Positions 41,101-54,100 of a DNA stretch of 64,000 nucleotides are shown here, piece after piece; positions within the stretch are counted from its first letter, which is position 1; every line of letters begins with the position of its first letter. A model generated the notes under the pieces. That model saw nothing but the letters and a program-made list of their open reading frames with translations. It was not told the origin of the DNA and ran no database searches. The position numbers were made by a program, and so were the translations under genes. The stretch comes from Toxotes chatareus (Eukaryota > Chordata > Actinopteri > Toxotidae): assembly GCA_016801885.1 (NCBI GenBank), contig CM028900.1:9083501-9147500 (forward strand). Reading direction: 5' to 3'.

Positions 41101-44100
41101 CACACACTATAATGGAGTCTTTTTTCCTCCATTATTTCATAAGAGGGACTCCAGGGAAGTTTTCTCATTTATATTTTTTTAATGTCCAGTGGAGTCATTT
41201 ATATGACTCTTATGTCAACGTCATTGGTCATGTTTCCAAATCTTTACCCTTTAACCTTTAACAGTGATGTTACTATATTTATGGCTTTGTACAAGCATGA
41301 TTTTCCGTGTCTGTGTTCCATTAATGATATGGACACTGGACGCTAAACTTTGTTGTTGAAATAGATTTTTTTTTTTTGCTTGAATTCTCCTCTGCTTACA
41401 GTTTCGCTTGTGGACTCCCCTTGCAAAGATTCTTGAGTTAAGGGGCCTCGTCCTCTGCTCTTCTGTTCAAACACTTTGTGCCCCCTCATGCCACCTTGCT
41501 TCCTTGGAATATATTTTAGAACACTTTGCTGCCAGGACTTTGCTTTGGCACATTTTGCTGCCAGGACTTTTCTTTGGCACACTTTGCTGCTCTTCTTTGC
41601 TCTGGCATACTCGGCCCATAGCTTGTGGAAGAAAAAAACGAGGTGGAGTAGAAGCGAGGAGAAATCGCATTAAATGGAGTCATCTCTGATTCATTAGATA
41701 GAACAGCTAGTGAACCATCTCTCACCATCTGCCTCTGTTACTGATTCAACACACCCAGTTGTCCTGAACAGCTGCTGATAAAGGCTGACTGTGGCTCTGG
41801 ACACGTCACATAACTACAGGCCACAGAGGATCAAATTATCGGCCAACAGCACCTGATGGCTGACTGTGGGCTTGAGGAGATCAGGGGCCTGATATCTGAT
41901 CTGTTTTGAAATATCTGAATGCATTTCATAATCTAAAATATGAGCTAAAGCTTTCACCCTCAGAGGCTTTTATATATTTACATGAAACATTGGCTATACA
42001 GAATTGCTGGAACTTTTTACTATACCAGTCATGGTTGGAAACCACTTGAGGAAATCTGTGTTCAGTGGATTACATCTCCCCATTTCCTATAGCCCGCCCA
42101 TCTTCATTCACTCATTTTCTTACAAACTCTTCTACTGCAGAGCCTTGGTTCTAGACAGAGGGACTAATGTTGTTGACTGACAGAAGAGGGAAGAGTCCTC
42201 ACCCTCATGCGATGCATATCTTTGACCCATATAACTTTTCATTGGGACAACAGGGTCACTTCTGAGTTATGTTAGTTGGGAAAGACTGGAACATTCTTTC
42301 CGTCTTCTTGTGGTCCACTCTTAATGAAAAAACCTCTCATTTGCCCATTTTCTCTTCTCATGTCTCCATATAATCCTAATGAGGCTAAATTCTCTTGTTG
42401 AATTCCTTGTTCCTGGTTCTTGTATCTAAGTTAAATCTGTTACAACATAAGACCTCACATATTTTAAAAATTTTCCCGCACAAAACATAACAAAATTAAA
42501 AGCCACTGGACTTATTGGGACCAAAACAGACTTAACTTTACCTTTTGCGATTTAAATGAAAATCTCCATTATTTAATAAAAGTTGTTAAAATAATGTGTA
42601 AACAATATTTAGCAATACTTTTTCATGGGACCCACCTCGAAATGTAATGTAGATCAGTTCAAACAACCTTAAATATATATATATATATATAAGACCTTTT
42701 TCTAATTTGCTGAACTAATTTGCTGATTTTCAAAAGTTTACTAAAACAAGCTTTGTCATTATTATTGTCAGTATTTCTTTTTAATTTTTTTATTTGTCAT
42801 GAGCCTCAAAGTGTTAGGGTGGTCCATTAGAAAGCTATCAGCAGGTAGGACAGTGTTTAGAGGCTGCTGGTGATGAGAGTAGTGCAGACAGAGGCTTAGA
42901 GCAGCTGAGTGAGATGGGTTAGATCTGCATAACATCATGTACTGAATTATTCACTGTTTAATGCTAACACTCATCCTGTTGCAATGGTTATTCACTGTCA
43001 TTTCACTGTACCAAATATTTTTACTTTATACACAGAAATGTTTTATTTTGTATGTCACAGTATTAACCCTATACAGTATCATAGTCTGTTTTGACATCTA
43101 ATCTTTGTCACCTTTTCCTTTATGAAAGTGACAATAAGTTACAAAAAAAAGTTTTCTATACTGTTAACAGAAACAGAACCGTACGTCTTAATGTTTTGCA
43201 GCCATTGAATTGGAAATGACTTGGTTTTTTCAAGTAATCCTAGAAAGGGGGAGAATAGACACTGCTGAGTCTGCCCCGTTCCCTGGGATAGCCGCACTGT
43301 TGTGGCATTGAGTGTTCTCACTATCGCTTCCTATCTACACACTGGCAAACTGTTGAGGTATTTCTTGCGGTGATTGGTTTTAATGCTAGGTTTTTTATGA
43401 ATCAAAACTAAAGTTTTAGACCTGCATGCTTTGCTTATTATCCATGATTGTTCCTGTATCTAGTCTTTTGTTTTTATTTTATGATTTGTTTTTGATTTTG
43501 TGAACTAACCATAGGAGCCTTTTATATGGACAGGTTTAATCACGTGAGTCCCATGTCAACATGTAGCATGATAATAGGCTGCCTCTGGAAGGTTAGACGA
43601 TAGTTAGAGAAGATACATATTGTGTGCTTAGGACGGAAAAGCAAAGCATACCAGGCATTTACAAAGAATTAACGCTTCCTTTCTAAATTTCCATACTAAA
43701 CCCGGGTTAATTAGTGTTATCCACACTTATCCATTTTGTTGGATCAGTGCATACTGTAGATGTCAGGTCTCATCAAAGGAATAGCTGTTTAATTTTTTTT
43801 GCTTATTATAAAGGGATTATTGCGTTTAATTTATCCAGGGGTCATTTAATAATTAAAGTGAAAAGAAGGTCAAAGAAAAAAATTAATTGTGAAAGAAGGA
43901 AAGGAAACAAATTAATGTTGGAAGTTAAGCTACAGAATAGAATAAAGGTTATGGAAAAAAACTTTGGGATTTACTGAAGAAATGTGCTGAGGATTTTCAT
44001 TTGATTTGAGTCAGTTATTTAAGTGGTTCAGATGCTCAGATACTTTGGGTCAGATTGTCTAGCTTGTCTTTTTGTCTATTCAAAACACAAAAAATGTGTG

Positions 44101-47100
44101 TTTTAAAAAAACATCTGCTGTTGTAATGCTACAGCACTTGAAAATCAACATGACTGAAATAAGACTGTATGAGTTTCTGCAATGGCTTATTTGTCAATAA
44201 ACATGAGACTTTTACTCCCTAAAATGAGGGGACTTCATAGTCGCCATGAGTATCATATTTCTAAGTGCTTGAAAGTTGAAATTAAGCATGAGTTGCAGAG
44301 GCAGGAAGGCTGTGGTAGTACTCGATCTGAGGGCAGCACACATTAACTGCTGCACTTCCTGTGGACAAATGGAAAGAATTTCAACAAATGTAGCTGACAG
44401 TGTCTGATTATTGCTTAAAGGATAAAAGAATACAGAAAATTCCTTAAAAGTGATTTAGTTTATGATAATGTTTTATTTACTGATACCACTGGTCTGTACT
44501 TTAAATACTAAAATTTCTATTCCTTAGAGTGAGACCGATGCTTCTACCTTATCACAAAATTGTTTTCAGGATAAATGTAATCTCTTGGAAAAATCCCTTG
44601 GAAGCGTTAATTTTGAAGGGGACGGGTAATGTGCAACAAGATATTGTGTGTTTTTTTTTTTTTGTTTTTTGTTTTTTTTTACTTTTTTGTTTGTTTTTTA
44701 AATCTTCAATTCTTTAAAAATGTTATTCATGTGCACTAGTTCTTGAAATGTTCTTTTTTGCACAACTGTTTAGAGAAAAATGCAGAGAAAGGACAAGTTG
44801 TAAACAAAATGAATGATCAAACAGCAGCAGTGCGTCTAAAATGCTGTCTCACTGTGTGGAAGGCAGTGTCACATGGTTTTAGCAATGTAAACAAAAATAG
44901 AATAAAACAAGTGTTTAGCCTTGTAGTTCTTAAAACATCCATTAACTAGGCTGTTTTACTTACTGCAGATAGATATTACTTATTCTTATTAGTGTATTTT
45001 ATGTATATAAAATAGTATACTGATGAAGAAGCTTTAATTTCTTTTTCTTCACATTTTAAATTATAAGTTCCTGGATGTGGGCCAGGAGTCCCAGTTCTTT
45101 GACAAAGACATATCTGTTTGCTTTGAGAACTCATTTTGCAGTGTGATGACATTTAGGCTCAGAACAAGTACAGTATTGTTTTGTAACTGCCCAATGGAGA
45201 GGAGAAAAAATCTCATCATTAAGCTTAACAGGCATCTATTGGCTAGTGGAATATTTCTATGTCTCAAGAGCTGACTAGCAGCTGTGTTTCTGCACATTAA
45301 ATAATTAAAACAGAGGCAGGAAAATTTGTTATCATTCTGTATCTTCCAATTTATTAACTAAATAACCGGAGCAAGAACCTACAAAAGAGTTTATTGTTAT
45401 GTTGTGTTTTAATTGCATTGATGACACTAGTGGTTTATTGTGGTTTTATGGTCCAGTGAAATTGCTTCCATACTGTTGTACCATGTACAAGTCTGAACAC
45501 TGAAAACCTACGACACAGCACTGTTTGCTCATTCATTATTTCTCAGAGAATCACCATATTCCTGCTGCAACTGGATATGATTAACACAAAACTGTATGTG
45601 CACAGACTCTAATGTCTCTGACAGTAGCACAGCGTCTTGCTGTATTTTCTTGAAATAAGATGAGGACTAGGTCTTGATAGTTTCACCTTCTCAGAAGATG
45701 ACATCTGGATTTCTTTTGCTTGATGGCTGTATTTGGTTCTTCTTTCATTCTCCCTAATAACCACTCATTTTGTGGCGTTTCCTCTGAAGATACAAGTCCG
45801 TTGCATCCTGGCCTACTTTGGATCAAGAACATCTGAATCTCGTACTTGTTTGGAAGATTTCTACAGTCTTGCTTTGACAGGATCTGTTGTGTGGCTTTTC
45901 TTTTTTTTTTCAGACATACATATTATTTTCCATTGTAAACCTTACAAAACTTTCACATGTCTTCATATATATCAAGCATTCATATACACAGATGCACTTG
46001 CTCGCTTAATGCAGCACACATTTGGTAAATGTCAAAACCATGAGCTGGAATTTTGATGCGTGATTGCAGAAATCTTTGGCACAAATCCTTGAGCATTATC
46101 ACCGGTGGAAATGAGAGGTGACCGCAACTTTCAGTCCTTTGCAAAACCCCCCATGGTGTCACATTTGTCAAGCTCTTTACATCATCTGTGGGAATTTTGG
46201 ATTTTCCTTTGGATTCAGTCATCCTGTCAGATTAGATTTTCAGGTACTCATTAGAATGAACATACCTTCAGATGTCTTAATCATGTCCTTTTGCAGCAGG
46301 CATATTTCCCTAATTATTTGGAAACTGATTCAAGAGTTAAGTTCTATGGAAGATTCAGATGATCCAAAAGGGATCAGTCGTCATCTCTCATGAAGATGAC
46401 GAAGACGATGTGAGGGGGTAGAGCAGCACAGGCTATTTCTATACATCTGTATGTCTGTCTGTGTGTGTGAGTATTTGCTTAATGAGTCTGTGTGTGTGCC
46501 TGTGTGTGTGCGTTTGGGCATGTCTTATTCTGTTTGTTTTTTATTTGTGTAAATCAAACGTACAGTACGTGTTTCTAACACTCCTTCTTCCCGTTGTGCA
46601 GTATGAGGAATGCCAGTGGGCTGACTGCTGCTGACCTGGCCCACGCCCAGGGATTCCAGGAGTGCGCTGAGATTCTCTCCAATGCCCAGAACTTCCAACA
46701 AAACATGGCTCAGTCCCATAACGGGGTTTTTCTGAATGGCATGACCCAGAATGGGGGCCACGCTCACCCCACCATCCAGGGACGCAGCTTCTTGAATGGC
46801 GTGCCCAACAGAAAGAGGTCATTCGATGGCATGGAAGTGAACCCAGTGAAGAAGGCTAGACCTAACGGTAGATCTCTAAGCCACTCAAATATGTTTTTAG
46901 ACATTTTGGATTTTAATGTCTTTGCAAGGAAGATGACAGTGGTATTTTCAAGCTTGAAAATGTACTATTAGCTTGGACTGCTGCACTTCCTGTAATGCTT
47001 GTCAGTTATTTAAGATACAGCTTATTTGTAGGACAAAAGCACATCATTTTGAGGCAAGAGATAGGACAGCTCAATGTGGGCTGTGTCTAACGTCATATAA

Positions 47101-50015
47101 AAAGCTAAAATGTCTGTTCATGGATTCTATGTGTATATATGTTTATTTGAGTTAGCATAAACAGGTGGAAACATTTAAGGAAAAAATCCTGTATGAATTT
47201 AATTTCTAAAGGAAACACCTTTAAAATGGATGCAGGAAGAACAAGAGGAGCGTGCCATTGTGGCATAGTTTTCAGCAGACTGTTTCACTGTATTGTTGGC
47301 ATGTTTCAAGAAAATGAAAGCTGAAACTGAAGTTCTTTTCAAATATCGGTCATAGCTTCATTTTGGATGCATCTCTTTCTCTTAGGTCTGGGCATGCCAC
47401 CTGAAGTGCTGAATGGGAATGGGCCACTGGGTGGTGCTGGAGAGACCCAGATGGAGAGCATGAACGTGGAGTTGGCAACAACTGTAACCTCAGGTGGGCC
47501 AGGACCCTTTGCATTTGGGCAGAATGGGTTTGCACCCCCTCAAGGGCCGGGGCCTATGGATGAGTGTGAGGACCGGGGGGGACAGAACAGGTCGAGCCCT
47601 GCAACTAAAGAGCTGGAGCTCATCACTGTGGCATCAATGCAGACCCCCTGTCGCTGCACCAACTCTTATGCCTACCTGTAGAGAGGGCTTGTGTGTTTAG
47701 TAACACACTCTGTTTGTGCAGTGTATCTTTTTGTTATGGCTTGGCAATTTTTTTTTGCACAATACATGAATAATGCAATACATTTGATTTGGTGGTAAGC
47801 TACATTTGAAAGATGTATAGCAGTGTGTGTGCTGTATTTTATACATTTCCATGTACCTGATCATGCTGAGATGGATAAAAGTACCAAGAGTTCTTTGTTT
47901 TACAGTTATATTTGATGTATTTGTCCACTTACACAGACAATTGTTGTGTATTCTTAATTTTTTAGGTTGATATGGTTGATAAGTTTTGTTTTGCACAATT
48001 ATACAACAACATCTTAGATAACACAAATTTATTGGCATTCCCTTGGTGTGGTTGCGTCATGAGTGCAAATGAAGTTCATACTGGCTTAATGGGGAAAAAT
48101 CAGTCTTGGTCACGTTTCAAATCAGTGTTGAATCAGTCTGAAAATTACACTTTGTTCTGTTATAGTGTAGGAAAAGGTGCAACATTATTGGTCACCTGCA
48201 GATTCTGTCATTGGCCTTGTGCTGGAAACATCAGTGAATTTCAGTAACATTTCTTTTTTACTTATTCACTGTCTTTTGGACTGGCTAAAGCTGTAATATG
48301 CTCATATAACAGGTTAGGAAAAAGTGTAATGTTACTCTATAATTCTATTAAGAGGTGACTACAAGAGTACCATTAGTTTACTAATGAAATATAAAATCTA
48401 AATGTCGATTAGAGGGTTTTCTGTAGGCATTTCCAATTTTTAAAGATTTGATTGATGAAGACATTTACGTAGAAGTTGATATGGTATGCCTAAGCAGTCT
48501 CTGATATTCACTGAGGAAACTGCCACCATGTATTAGATGATGTTGTCTGAAATTTAAGAATTACCTTATGCCAAAGCATATCCCAACATGAATGTAGCTT
48601 ATAAAGTATAAATGGTTCACTGTGCAGCTTTTTTTTTGTAGCTTGTAGGTGTCATGTATTAAGACATAGAGATCCATGAGCTTGGAATTCTGTTGTTACT
48701 CTGCAATTCCTTTGTGTTTGTTTTGGCTGTGTATTTTATTGATTCTCAAGTATGGTGAATGTTTACTGTGTGCGTGTTAGCTAAGTTTTTTTTGAAGAAA
48801 CCAGCAGGGCTTGCACATCTGTATGTTATATAATAATACCCAGTCTGATTTTGAAATTGGTATTTGGCCATTTTACAATCAGTAGTTAGGAATAAATAGT
48901 ACTGCTCAAGAAAATTAGCATGGATTTCTACACTTTGCAAAAAGCCTTATTTCTTGAGCTGTATTGAATATTTAGAACAATAATCTAATGTACATCATTT
49001 TCTTTTATAGCTAGTGGTAAAGGAATTTCTGTATTTTGTAGTACTATTTCGTGTTAAAGATGTTTTGTTTGACATGCCAGATTTGAGTATACAGTCCTTC
49101 AGTTTGGAGCTTTCAGTTCTCAGTGGTGAGCAGGTTTAGCTTTGTACTTGATTGTGTGAAATCATTAAATGTTGATACATTTTATGAATGTGACTGTGGT
49201 GGCCTTTGTTCTCTTTATGTATTCTCGTGCATTTGTCAAGTCCTGTCCTTATGGCAGTGTGGAAAAAGTGGAATAATTATCAGATTAATGTAAACATAAA
49301 ATAATTTCACTAAACGTTTCCAATTTAAATCACCACTGCTTTCTGTTGGGCTGTGGATTATGGCATACCAACATGTCTGGAAGACTTAAGATTTTCCTGA
49401 CTTAGTGTAATAGCTTAAATACCATTGCGGAACTAGGCCACTGTGTCATTCAGCACTGTATGCTGAAGCAACCACAGATCAGGATGTGACCTATTTAAAA
49501 TAAGGTCTCAGGTCAGTAGTTGCTGGATTACATAAGACTCGGCAGTGCATTTTGCAATTCACTGATCAACTTGTGTGATCAACTGTGTTGAAATGTGGTC
49601 ACAAAATTACTTAGCTAGCTGATCACATGACCACCTTTGTTGATAGTTGTGCAAAACAAAAATCAGTCCAGTGGGTTTTTTTTTTTTTCCCTGCCCCTAC
49701 TGGCATTTATTTAGGAGAAAAGCAGGAAAATGGTCACAAATTAATTATTCATATACCCTTTGACTGTCTGTCTCATTTCCAGTGGCAGGTGAGAGACACT
49801 GTGAGGATCTTTCCTTAAATGGTCACATTCAACCACAGCTTCCATTTGGGTATGACCCAACAGCAGAAATCCTCCACGACCAACACATCTACAGTGACTC
49901 ACCTGACATCAACAGCACTGCAGGCAGCCAGATGGAGCACCAGAAGTCTGTGAAAGCAGAGCAGCTGTATGACCATGCCCTCTTCAGCACCATGCTTCTT
50001 TACCATGGATCTTAA
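35182..50015 (+). CDS. ankrd10: Ankyrin repeat domain protein 10, six coding exons
   Basis: Exons: 35182-35379, 36211-36363, 37493-37584, 46602-46867, 47386-47565 and 49783-50015, giving 373 residues (human ANKRD10 about 420). Ankyrin repeats run from about 18 to 170: FPLHRACRDGD, GWTPIHWASHFGK, AQTPTHIAAFGGHPEC, GETPIHKAARAGSLEC and SGLTAADLAHAQGFQEC. A bipartite basic motif, NRKRSFDG...VKKARP, follows. The middle is low-complexity (Gly/Pro/Asn). The ending, KSVKAEQLYDHALFSTMLLYHGS in part, mirrors the human C-terminus ERYDSAVLGTMHLHHGS, which decides the orthology. ATG 35182 matches the vertebrate SSEE..RFPLHRACRDGD start. Exon 5 has a phase-correct GTGAGG donor after 47565, but the same frame also runs on to a TAG at 47679-47681, so a second, shorter isoform is possible. 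Molecular function is not well established; a nuclear role is suggested by the basic motif. Confidence 0.92.
41521..41606. repeat. 29-bp minisatellite, three copies
   Basis: Tandem units begin at 41521, 41550 and 41579. Each starts ACA(C/T)TTTGCTGC and ends CTTTGGC or CTCTGGC; the third is 28 bp and more diverged. Confidence 0.85.
42673..42691. repeat. (AT)n microsatellite
   Basis: A short pure AT dinucleotide run inside ankrd10 intron 3. Confidence 0.9.
47566..49782 (+). other. ankrd10: ankrd10 intron 5, with in-frame coding-like start
   Basis: The first 116 bases stay open in the exon 5 frame (CEDRGGQNRSS...SYAYL) and end at a TAG at 47679-47681; after that the sequence turns AT-rich. The rest of the 2.2 kb holds nothing I recognise. 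It ends with a ttccag acceptor at 49777-49782. Confidence 0.6.
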
Positions 50016-50530
50016 AGTACAAAGGATCCAGTTAGCAGGCCGTCCTTTTTGCCTGAATTCATTCAAGCATTCATCTGCCTTAAAGCCATTGAGTGGTCCA
50101 GGTATTCATTCATTTATTTGTTGTTGTAAAGGGCAGGCCCGTTGTTGTGGATGGATCTGAAATCTGTAACTGATAAAGTTGATTAAAAAGTGGATATTGG
50201 TTTGTGTTGTTAGAGAGAAACTGTTGGTTTCGCTTATGAAAGTTTGGTTCATCTGAAAATAGCCTTATTCTGATATACACTAAAGTAGGCATCTGTGTTG
50301 AACCACTGCCAATACTTAAATTTTGTTTGTCTCAACTAGAACTGGGGTGAGCCCCCCTCTAGACCTTAATAAAAACAAGGCAAGTGCATCCCATGTCACT
50401 CATTAATGATTAAACAGAGGTTTGCAAAAATTAAAGTTTGATCAGTCTTTGTTTTTGACTGCTTCGTATGTACATATAACTTATGAAATATATCCATATC
50501 CTGTAATAAATAATACATATCTTTTGTTGG
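50016..50530 (+). other. ankrd10: ankrd10 3' UTR with poly(A) signal
   Basis: About 500 bases follow the stop. AATAAA motifs occur near 50367 and at 50505-50510; the second is the more likely signal because a polyadenylation-compatible AT-rich tail follows. Confidence 0.55.
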
Positions 50531-50639
50531 CTACTTGGTATTCAAGACGCTTCCAAACATCACGTCTGAAAACTTAAAAAAAAAGCCAAAGCAATTTTAT
50601 GAAGGGCTCAATATGTATATGACCAAGTGTGTTATAGCC

Positions 50640-51176
50640 CATTTTATCCCGTATACTGATATGGCTACTCCACTTCAGCCTCACGTGTAGGAGCACAGCT
50701 GTGGCCGTGTACCCTGCTAACAGTCACCTGTCACAGGGAGCGACCTTCATCATAGCGGCGCTGCACAAACATCACGTCACTGCAGCCACGCCACGTGACT
50801 GACGACGCCCTCAACGGGAACAGGGGTGAAAATAGATTCTTCTAAATAAAAGAACGTAGTACATACTTGCATCTTACTGGTGTATAACCAGATCCATTCA
50901 GATGATATTTTACGATCTCTAGACCGTAGGCTTGTACAGTTATTCTCATACATTATTTATTTCTATAACGTGGCACTCACAAATCTCCCCCACCTTCCAT
51001 GACATGGTATCACCCAGTAAACCTCGCTGGCCTAACCAGAGAATCAGGATTATCGAGAGAAAAAGTCGAGCTACCGTAGAGGTGTCTAATAACCTTTTAA
51101 AACAACATAACTTGTTCATAAAATAAGCTTCTGTTAACGTGTCGGTGTTGTTAGTACGTCTTTCACAAGTTAAAAT
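50640..51176 (+). promoter_or_regulatory. ube2a: ube2a promoter and 5' UTR region
   Basis: Fewer than 700 bp separate the ankrd10 poly(A) signal from the ube2a ATG. The CpG-richer part at 50670-50820 holds E-boxes CACGTG at 50682-50687 and 50792-50797, and an ATCACGTCAC CRE-like site at about 50771-50780. No TATA box was identified. The start site is unknown. Confidence 0.5.
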
Positions 51177-54100
51177 ATGTCAACCCCCGCCAGAAGGAGA
51201 CTTATGAGAGATTTTAAACGGTGAGTTGATGGTCAGAAATTATGCCAATGATGTTGGTTAGCTATGATTTGTCAAAAACAGCTAGCATTAGCTTACCTTA
51301 CATTAGCTTATCATAGCTAGCAAGTATTTTTTTACTTTAAACCTATTGATCGGTCACCCCCACGGTTAAATATAGTCTTGACGCGAACACCGTGTTGTTA
51401 TCTTGTGCATTGATGAACCTGAAACATTGAAGTGAATGGATGTTAATTTAGTAGAGGCGCTTCGCCCGTAGCTAGAAGCTAACAGTGCTATCGATAGCAG
51501 GTTGGTTCAGTAGAAGCACTGTCACCGTTTACGGCTGCTACCCAGCTTTTCAAGCCAGATAGCATTTAAATTTCCGTGACAGGTGGCCGGTTGACTATTT
51601 TGTCTTTGGTCAAAGTACATAAAATGCAACTTATAGCGTGTTGATTCAATCCTGCCGTTTTTAAACGTTATCGTCTATGTGAACGTTGCTAACCAACATC
51701 AACGTTAGCTGTGAGAAATCCATACGGAAGTTTGGGAGGTGTAGGTAAGGAACTATGGGCAGATTTACTCTGAAGCAGAATTTAATGTTGTAAATTATAA
51801 CGTTATAAATAATTATCCTCAAATCGCTAACGAATATATTGTGTTGGTCGTGAGAAAAAGAACATAAAGCCATGTCGGAAGCCACTGTGATTGTCGGAAT
51901 GTATTTCTGGAGTCAGCATCAGACTGTCTCGTTCTTCTAGCGGTCACAGAACACTTTCTCCACCGAAAACGGGGCGGATTTTTTTTTTTTTTTTAAACCT
52001 AGAAGTCAATCTGCACTGTCTGCTACTATGAGCAAATATACCCCTCCATATTTAAATTTAAATGAGCTTGGTCACTTCATTGTCTTCAAACAGGTTTTCA
52101 TTAAAGCAGCTTCAGATTTTGTATTTTAAGTTCTGACAGGACTCTGACCTGCAGGGGTTTAGACAGGTCTTTCCAAGTATTGGGAGTGGTGTGGAGCGCA
52201 GCTAATATACACATGGTCTGGTTTAAGCCGGTATGTGGGAAATGATTGTAATTTAGAGTTTATAGTTCAAACCAAGTATTTCCTGGTAAGTTATTGAAAC
52301 CTTTCACAAGCTTTTATAATCCATTTTTTTAATGCAGAGTAAAGGTGGCAGTATGCAGCTGACAGTATCAGAATTAGGCAGATATGTGTCCTAAAGTTTG
52401 TTGCTATTGGTGTAAGAAATTTAAGTTAAAAAAGTGTTATATTTAGCTTACACATAAGTGTAATATAACCAAAAATACTAAACATCATCTGGGTCAAATG
52501 TGTTAATTGCACAACCATGCTGAGAAAGCAATCAAGTTGATTTTTTAATGTGGTAAATGAGTCTGCTTACTCTGGACAGAAGTCCACTGTTCCTGCCACC
52601 AGCCAGGTCAGCAGGTAGTTATATGAAATATGGTTGAGGCTAAATGTTTAAAGTGGGTTTCACTTTGTTGTCTGGCTGAAGAAGTCTAGTTTCCTGCTGA
52701 TGAATTATTGTTTCAAGGTCCTGTTATAACCCTTTTTCTTTCATTTTATGGTTATGAAGGCTACAAGAGGATCCTCCAGCTGGTGTTAGTGGTGCCCCAT
52801 CTGAAAACAACATCATGGTGTGGAATGCAGTCATATTTGGGTAAGACATTGATATACAATCAGTGTACATGGGCAATAGTACAAATCTAGTGAGTTTTTG
52901 TGTGAAGTGTGAAATTAATAATACCCATTTTTCTCTACCCCGCAGCCCTGAAGGAACTCCTTTTGAGGATGGTAAGTATCTTGCTGTGTTCCGGACTTAT
53001 TTTGTGTAGTAAGAGATAATGTCTCTGCCTCACACGCTTAACATGCTGAACATAATAATTTTACTACATCCAAACTCTCTGTTTAGAATGTTTACATAGA
53101 TACCAGTTAGGGATGCAAATTATCGATTAATTCATTAATCATTAGTTGATTGACCTTATCGATCGATTAACGATTAACTGATAAGCGGCTTTTTTCTTGA
53201 GAATGTAAATTTCTCATGGTATCAATAGTGTCTTTAACATAGAAAGCAAAATATACTGAATAAAAATGCATGTTATATTGCTCAACTGATGTTTTATTGT
53301 ACCAGTTGGGATACGGTACAGACAATGGCATTTATGTAGTTTAACAAAATAAAATTATGCACAGAAAATTAAAATACATAAAAAACAGTTGTGCACTGGC
53401 TCAAGCTGTTGCACGTGAAACATTAAGCAACATAAAATAAATTTTAAATAGAAATCTAAACAATATGGGTAGGCTTAGCCTACACAATATTAAGCCTATA
53501 TATAATAATCTGGTAAACTACTTATATGAAAAATTTGAAACATTAGCAGCAGGATTTATAATGCCCATTGGTCTGAGAAAGGTAACTGTAAGATTACTAG
53601 CCCTAGAAACTTCAAATTAGAACTGAACACAACTTAAATCATCCCTGAGGAAGGTGACAGTAAAATTAGAGGGTGTCCCTTAGAACAGTCAAATGAAGAT
53701 ATACACGGCCCATCGCTGTTCTACGAGTCTGCTAAACATTTCATATACAGAGTTCCACCTGGTTTTACAGGACTGAATGAGCCGATGAGCTGGTACCTGC
53801 ATTTGTTTTTGTTTTGCTTCTAGCGCTTTCGTTGCTGGTGTGCTGTGGTTGAAGTGTTTCACCAACCTGCCAGCAGCTGCAATTACTCGGTTGACACCAG
53901 CAGCAGCGAATCCGTCGTTGACGGCCAGATTTAAAGTATGTGCAAAGCACGGAACTGATTTCAACTGACTCGTGCGGGGTTGTTTGCTGAGACAATGTTA
54001 CGAAGCGTTGTCATGCACAGGCGATTACACGCCCGGTGAGTCCCCATGACTCCACAACCTGGTTGAGTTTGTCAGCTAAATTATCAGCTGTATGTCTTTA

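Larger units (their letters stand above)
37585..46601 (+). other. ankrd10: ankrd10 intron 3 (9 kb), no nested gene seen
   Basis: AT-rich intron with homopolymer runs (a C run then A run near 40168, T/G runs at 44650-44700), an (AT)n at 42673-42691, a 29-bp minisatellite at 41521, a perfect 16-bp-arm hairpin at 37829 and a 9-bp-arm hairpin at 46378. Short open frames on both strands lack any recognisable domain. Intron length relative to the others (0.4-2.2 kb) is notable. Confidence 0.6.

Noticed and set aside
53765..53995. 76-codon minus-strand frame in the hAT element
   Set aside because: Overlaps the transposase fragment in another frame, without hAT motifs.
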